DNA of 64,000 nt. Source: Paenibacillus sp. KS-LC4 (GTDB taxonomy: Bacteria; Bacillota; Bacilli; Paenibacillales; Paenibacillaceae). Both the position numbers and the translations under genes were made by a program. Each line of letters opens with the position of its first letter. Within the stretch, counting starts at the first letter, position 1. This document shows positions 62,474 through 64,000 of this stretch, one piece after another. A model generated the notes under the pieces. That model made no database searches, was not told the DNA's origin, and worked only from the letters and a program-made list of their open reading frames with translations. The stretch lies in the NCBI RefSeq assembly GCF_036894955.1, contig NZ_CP145905.1:2250501-2314500 (forward strand). The letters are read 5' to 3'.

Positions 62474-64000
62474 CACATAGATTTGCGATATTCGTTGGGA
62501 GACATGCCGGAGGCGTTGCGGAACAGCTTAATAAAGTAGCTGGTATGCTCATAGCCTAGCTGCTCCGCGATTTCGACCACGGTCATGTCGGATTGATTCA
62601 ATAGCTCCTTTGCCTTCTCCATCTTCGTCCGCGTGACAAATTCGACGAAGGTTTCCCCGGTTTCCTGCTTGAAAATACGGCTGAAATGCGAAGGATTCAA
62701 ATTCAACCGATGGGCCATTTCATCCATGGCGATTTTCTCCCCGATATGGGTTTGAATGTAGCGTTGGGCTTCAGCGATCTCCCTCCGTACCGTATGGTCG
62801 CGCAGCATCTGAATATCGGCAGCCTTCTCTTCGAGAAAAATTTGCAGCCATTCCAATAGATGCTTCAGCGTTTCAATAGAAGCAATTTGCTGCTGCTGCT
62901 GCTCACTATTGAAGTTGATCACGAAGTTTTGCATTACCGTATATTTGAGCTCAAGCTCCAATGCCATTTTTAGTACCCAGCTTTTCACAGATTCGACCGG
63001 ATATACCCCATCTTGAATGAAGGCTCCCCATCGCGTGACCGTAGCTGAAATGAGCGCCTTTTCTCCCCCAAGCATACTGTCCTTCAGCTCCTGAAAGGCC
63101 TTGGCATAATGCAGAAACAAATCCTCCTTCGTCGTTTGGAGCGGCTGCAGCTCTGCATAGACGAGCTCTCCTGCATAGAATCGGAACAGCTTCACATTCA
63201 TTAAGTCCTGTAATTGCTTCTTCAATTGTTGGAAATCTTGAGCTACATCACCGCGATAGAAGGATATCCCAATTCCGAGGTGTCGGTGCACTAATTGTTG
63301 AACACGCTTTAGCTCCGTTCGGATATCCTCATGAAGATTGCGTTTTAGTGTGGTCGGGAAAGGAAACAGCAGGAAGTATTGGCGTTCGTTCGGTACAAGC
63401 AAAATAACACCTTCGTATTGAACGACTTCCTGCAAGGCGTTGTCGATGACGAATTGCATATTCATGGCTCCGCCAAACCGACTTTCAAGCTCGAATGAGC
63501 GCTCCGGCAGTACCGCAACAGGCAGGTAGGGCATGCCATCACGGAGATGAATGCCCATTCGCTCGGCCTCGTCATTCCACTCCGCTTCGTTCCATATGGG
63601 CTGCTCCAGCAGCTTGCGAATGAATCGGGTATGAATGACGGATAAATTTTGCTGCACGACGTTTTGCAACTGGAGACGGCTGATCTCAGCCTGCTTCTCT
63701 TCAGCTAACGTGCATGCAAGCTGCTCCAAAACCGTAACGACATGCTCCATGCGAAGGCTTTCCTTTAAGATATAATCATTGACGTTAAGCTTAACAGCTC
63801 TTTGGGCATATTGAAAATCCTCATGACAGGATAAAATAATCGTTTTCAAACGAGGATTCGCTTCGCGCGCCTTCTCGATGAGAGCAAGACCGTCCATCAC
63901 GGGCATGCCAATATCCGTTATGAGAATATCGGGTTGTTGGTTTTGACAGGCTTCCCATGCTTCACCTCCGTTGGAGCAGAGTGCGGAAAGCTCAAAGCCA
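62473..64000 (-). CDS. Response regulator with AraC-type DNA-binding domain, YesN family (5' end outside window)
   Basis: A second YesN-type regulator, at least 508 residues, truncated by the window end: the frame stays open to base 64000, so the true start is beyond it. The receiver keeps the phosphoacceptor Asp in ILITDIGMPVMDGLALI and the Lys in YILKESLRM. A long middle domain and a C-terminal AraC domain follow (KIAMDEMAHRLNLNPSHFSR and MTVVEIAEQLGYEHTSYFIK). It is convergent with the first YesN gene. Its cognate kinase is probably encoded outside the window, and it may control a different carbohydrate operon. Confidence 0.92.
   Translation of the reverse strand, partial: GFELSALCSNGGEAWEACQNQQPDILITDIGMPVMDGLALIEKAREANPRLKTIILSCHEDFQYAQRAVKLNVNDYILKESLRMEHVVTVLEQLACTLAEEKQAEISRLQLQNVVQQNLSVIHTRFIRKLLEQPIWNEAEWNDEAERMGIHLRDGMPYLPVAVLPERSFELESRFGGAMNMQFVIDNALQEVVQYEGVILLVPNERQYFLLFPFPTTLKRNLHEDIRTELKRVQQLVHRHLGIGISFYRGDVAQDFQQLKKQLQDLMNVKLFRFYAGELVYAELQPLQTTKEDLFLHYAKAFQELKDSMLGGEKALISATVTRWGAFIQDGVYPVESVKSWVLKMALELELKYTVMQNFVINFNSEQQQQQIASIETLKHLLEWLQIFLEEKAADIQMLRDHTVRREIAEAQRYIQTHIGEKIAMDEMAHRLNLNPSHFSRIFKQETGETFVEFVTRTKMEKAKELLNQSDMTVVEIAEQLGYEHTSYFIKLFRNASGMSPNEYRKSM

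Noticed and set aside
1..64000. CRISPR array or cas genes accompanying the Tn7-like element
   Set aside because: No regularly spaced direct repeats and no Cas effector, Cas1/2 or Cascade-like protein were seen on either strand.

Overview
The window looks like a chromosomal segment of a spore-forming Bacillota of the Paenibacillus type. The supporting signs are a gerKA-gerKB-gerKC germination operon, a yqzE/yqhH/yqhG block as in Bacillus, a B12-dependent ribonucleotide reductase, strong AGGAGG-type ribosome binding sites with many GTG/TTG starts, and a YesMN/LplBC-type sugar-uptake cluster with a GH51 arabinofuranosidase. The species call is inference; no rRNA is present.

Layout. (1) 1-15.9 kb is core chromosome: germinant receptor operon, a WGxxGxxG protein, tRNA-Leu(CAG), a HEAT-like protein, divergent polysaccharide deacetylase facing an N-acetylmuramoyl-L-alanine amidase, yqzE, yqhG-yqhH, and nrdJ. 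NrdJ carries a 376-residue intein and sits behind two NrdR boxes. (2) About 15.9-53.5 kb is an AT-rich accessory island made of several layers: an IS110 remnant; a complete Druantia type I-like system in the order B-C-D-E-A; a structured, probably noncoding stretch followed by two 93-residue orphan proteins; a decayed IS21-family element; a phospholipase D-like protein and a frameshifted remnant; and a Tn7-like transposition core (XRE regulator, tniQ, tnsA, tnsB, tnsC, a second tniQ/tnsD). To the right of that core lies a defence cluster: a Panoptes-like pair (2TM beta-barrel effector OptE and mini-CRISPR polymerase OptS), a STAS-GHKL ATPase with a DUF4325/winged-helix partner, a complete type II CBASS operon (patatin capV, CD-NTase, cap2, cap3) and a five-pass membrane protein. 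(3) 53.5-64 kb is core or catabolic chromosome: abfA (GH51) divergent from an ABC importer (lipoprotein and two permeases), a YesM/YesN two-component pair, and a second YesN-type regulator that runs off the window.

How the genes fit together. The Tn7-like operon reads rightward from a regulated divergent promoter. By analogy with Tn7 its cargo may lie to the right, which would make the Panoptes/CBASS cluster its cargo; the transposon ends were not found. CBASS makes a cyclic oligonucleotide that activates the patatin. Phages counter this with nucleotide sponges, and Panoptes is understood to guard against such sponges, so the two are logical neighbours. The STAS-ATPase/DUF4325 pair between them has no function I recognise and is the best candidate for an undescribed module. 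In the arabinan cluster the lipoprotein and two permeases would import arabino-oligosaccharides, the cytoplasmic AbfA would cleave them, and YesM/YesN would control the operon.
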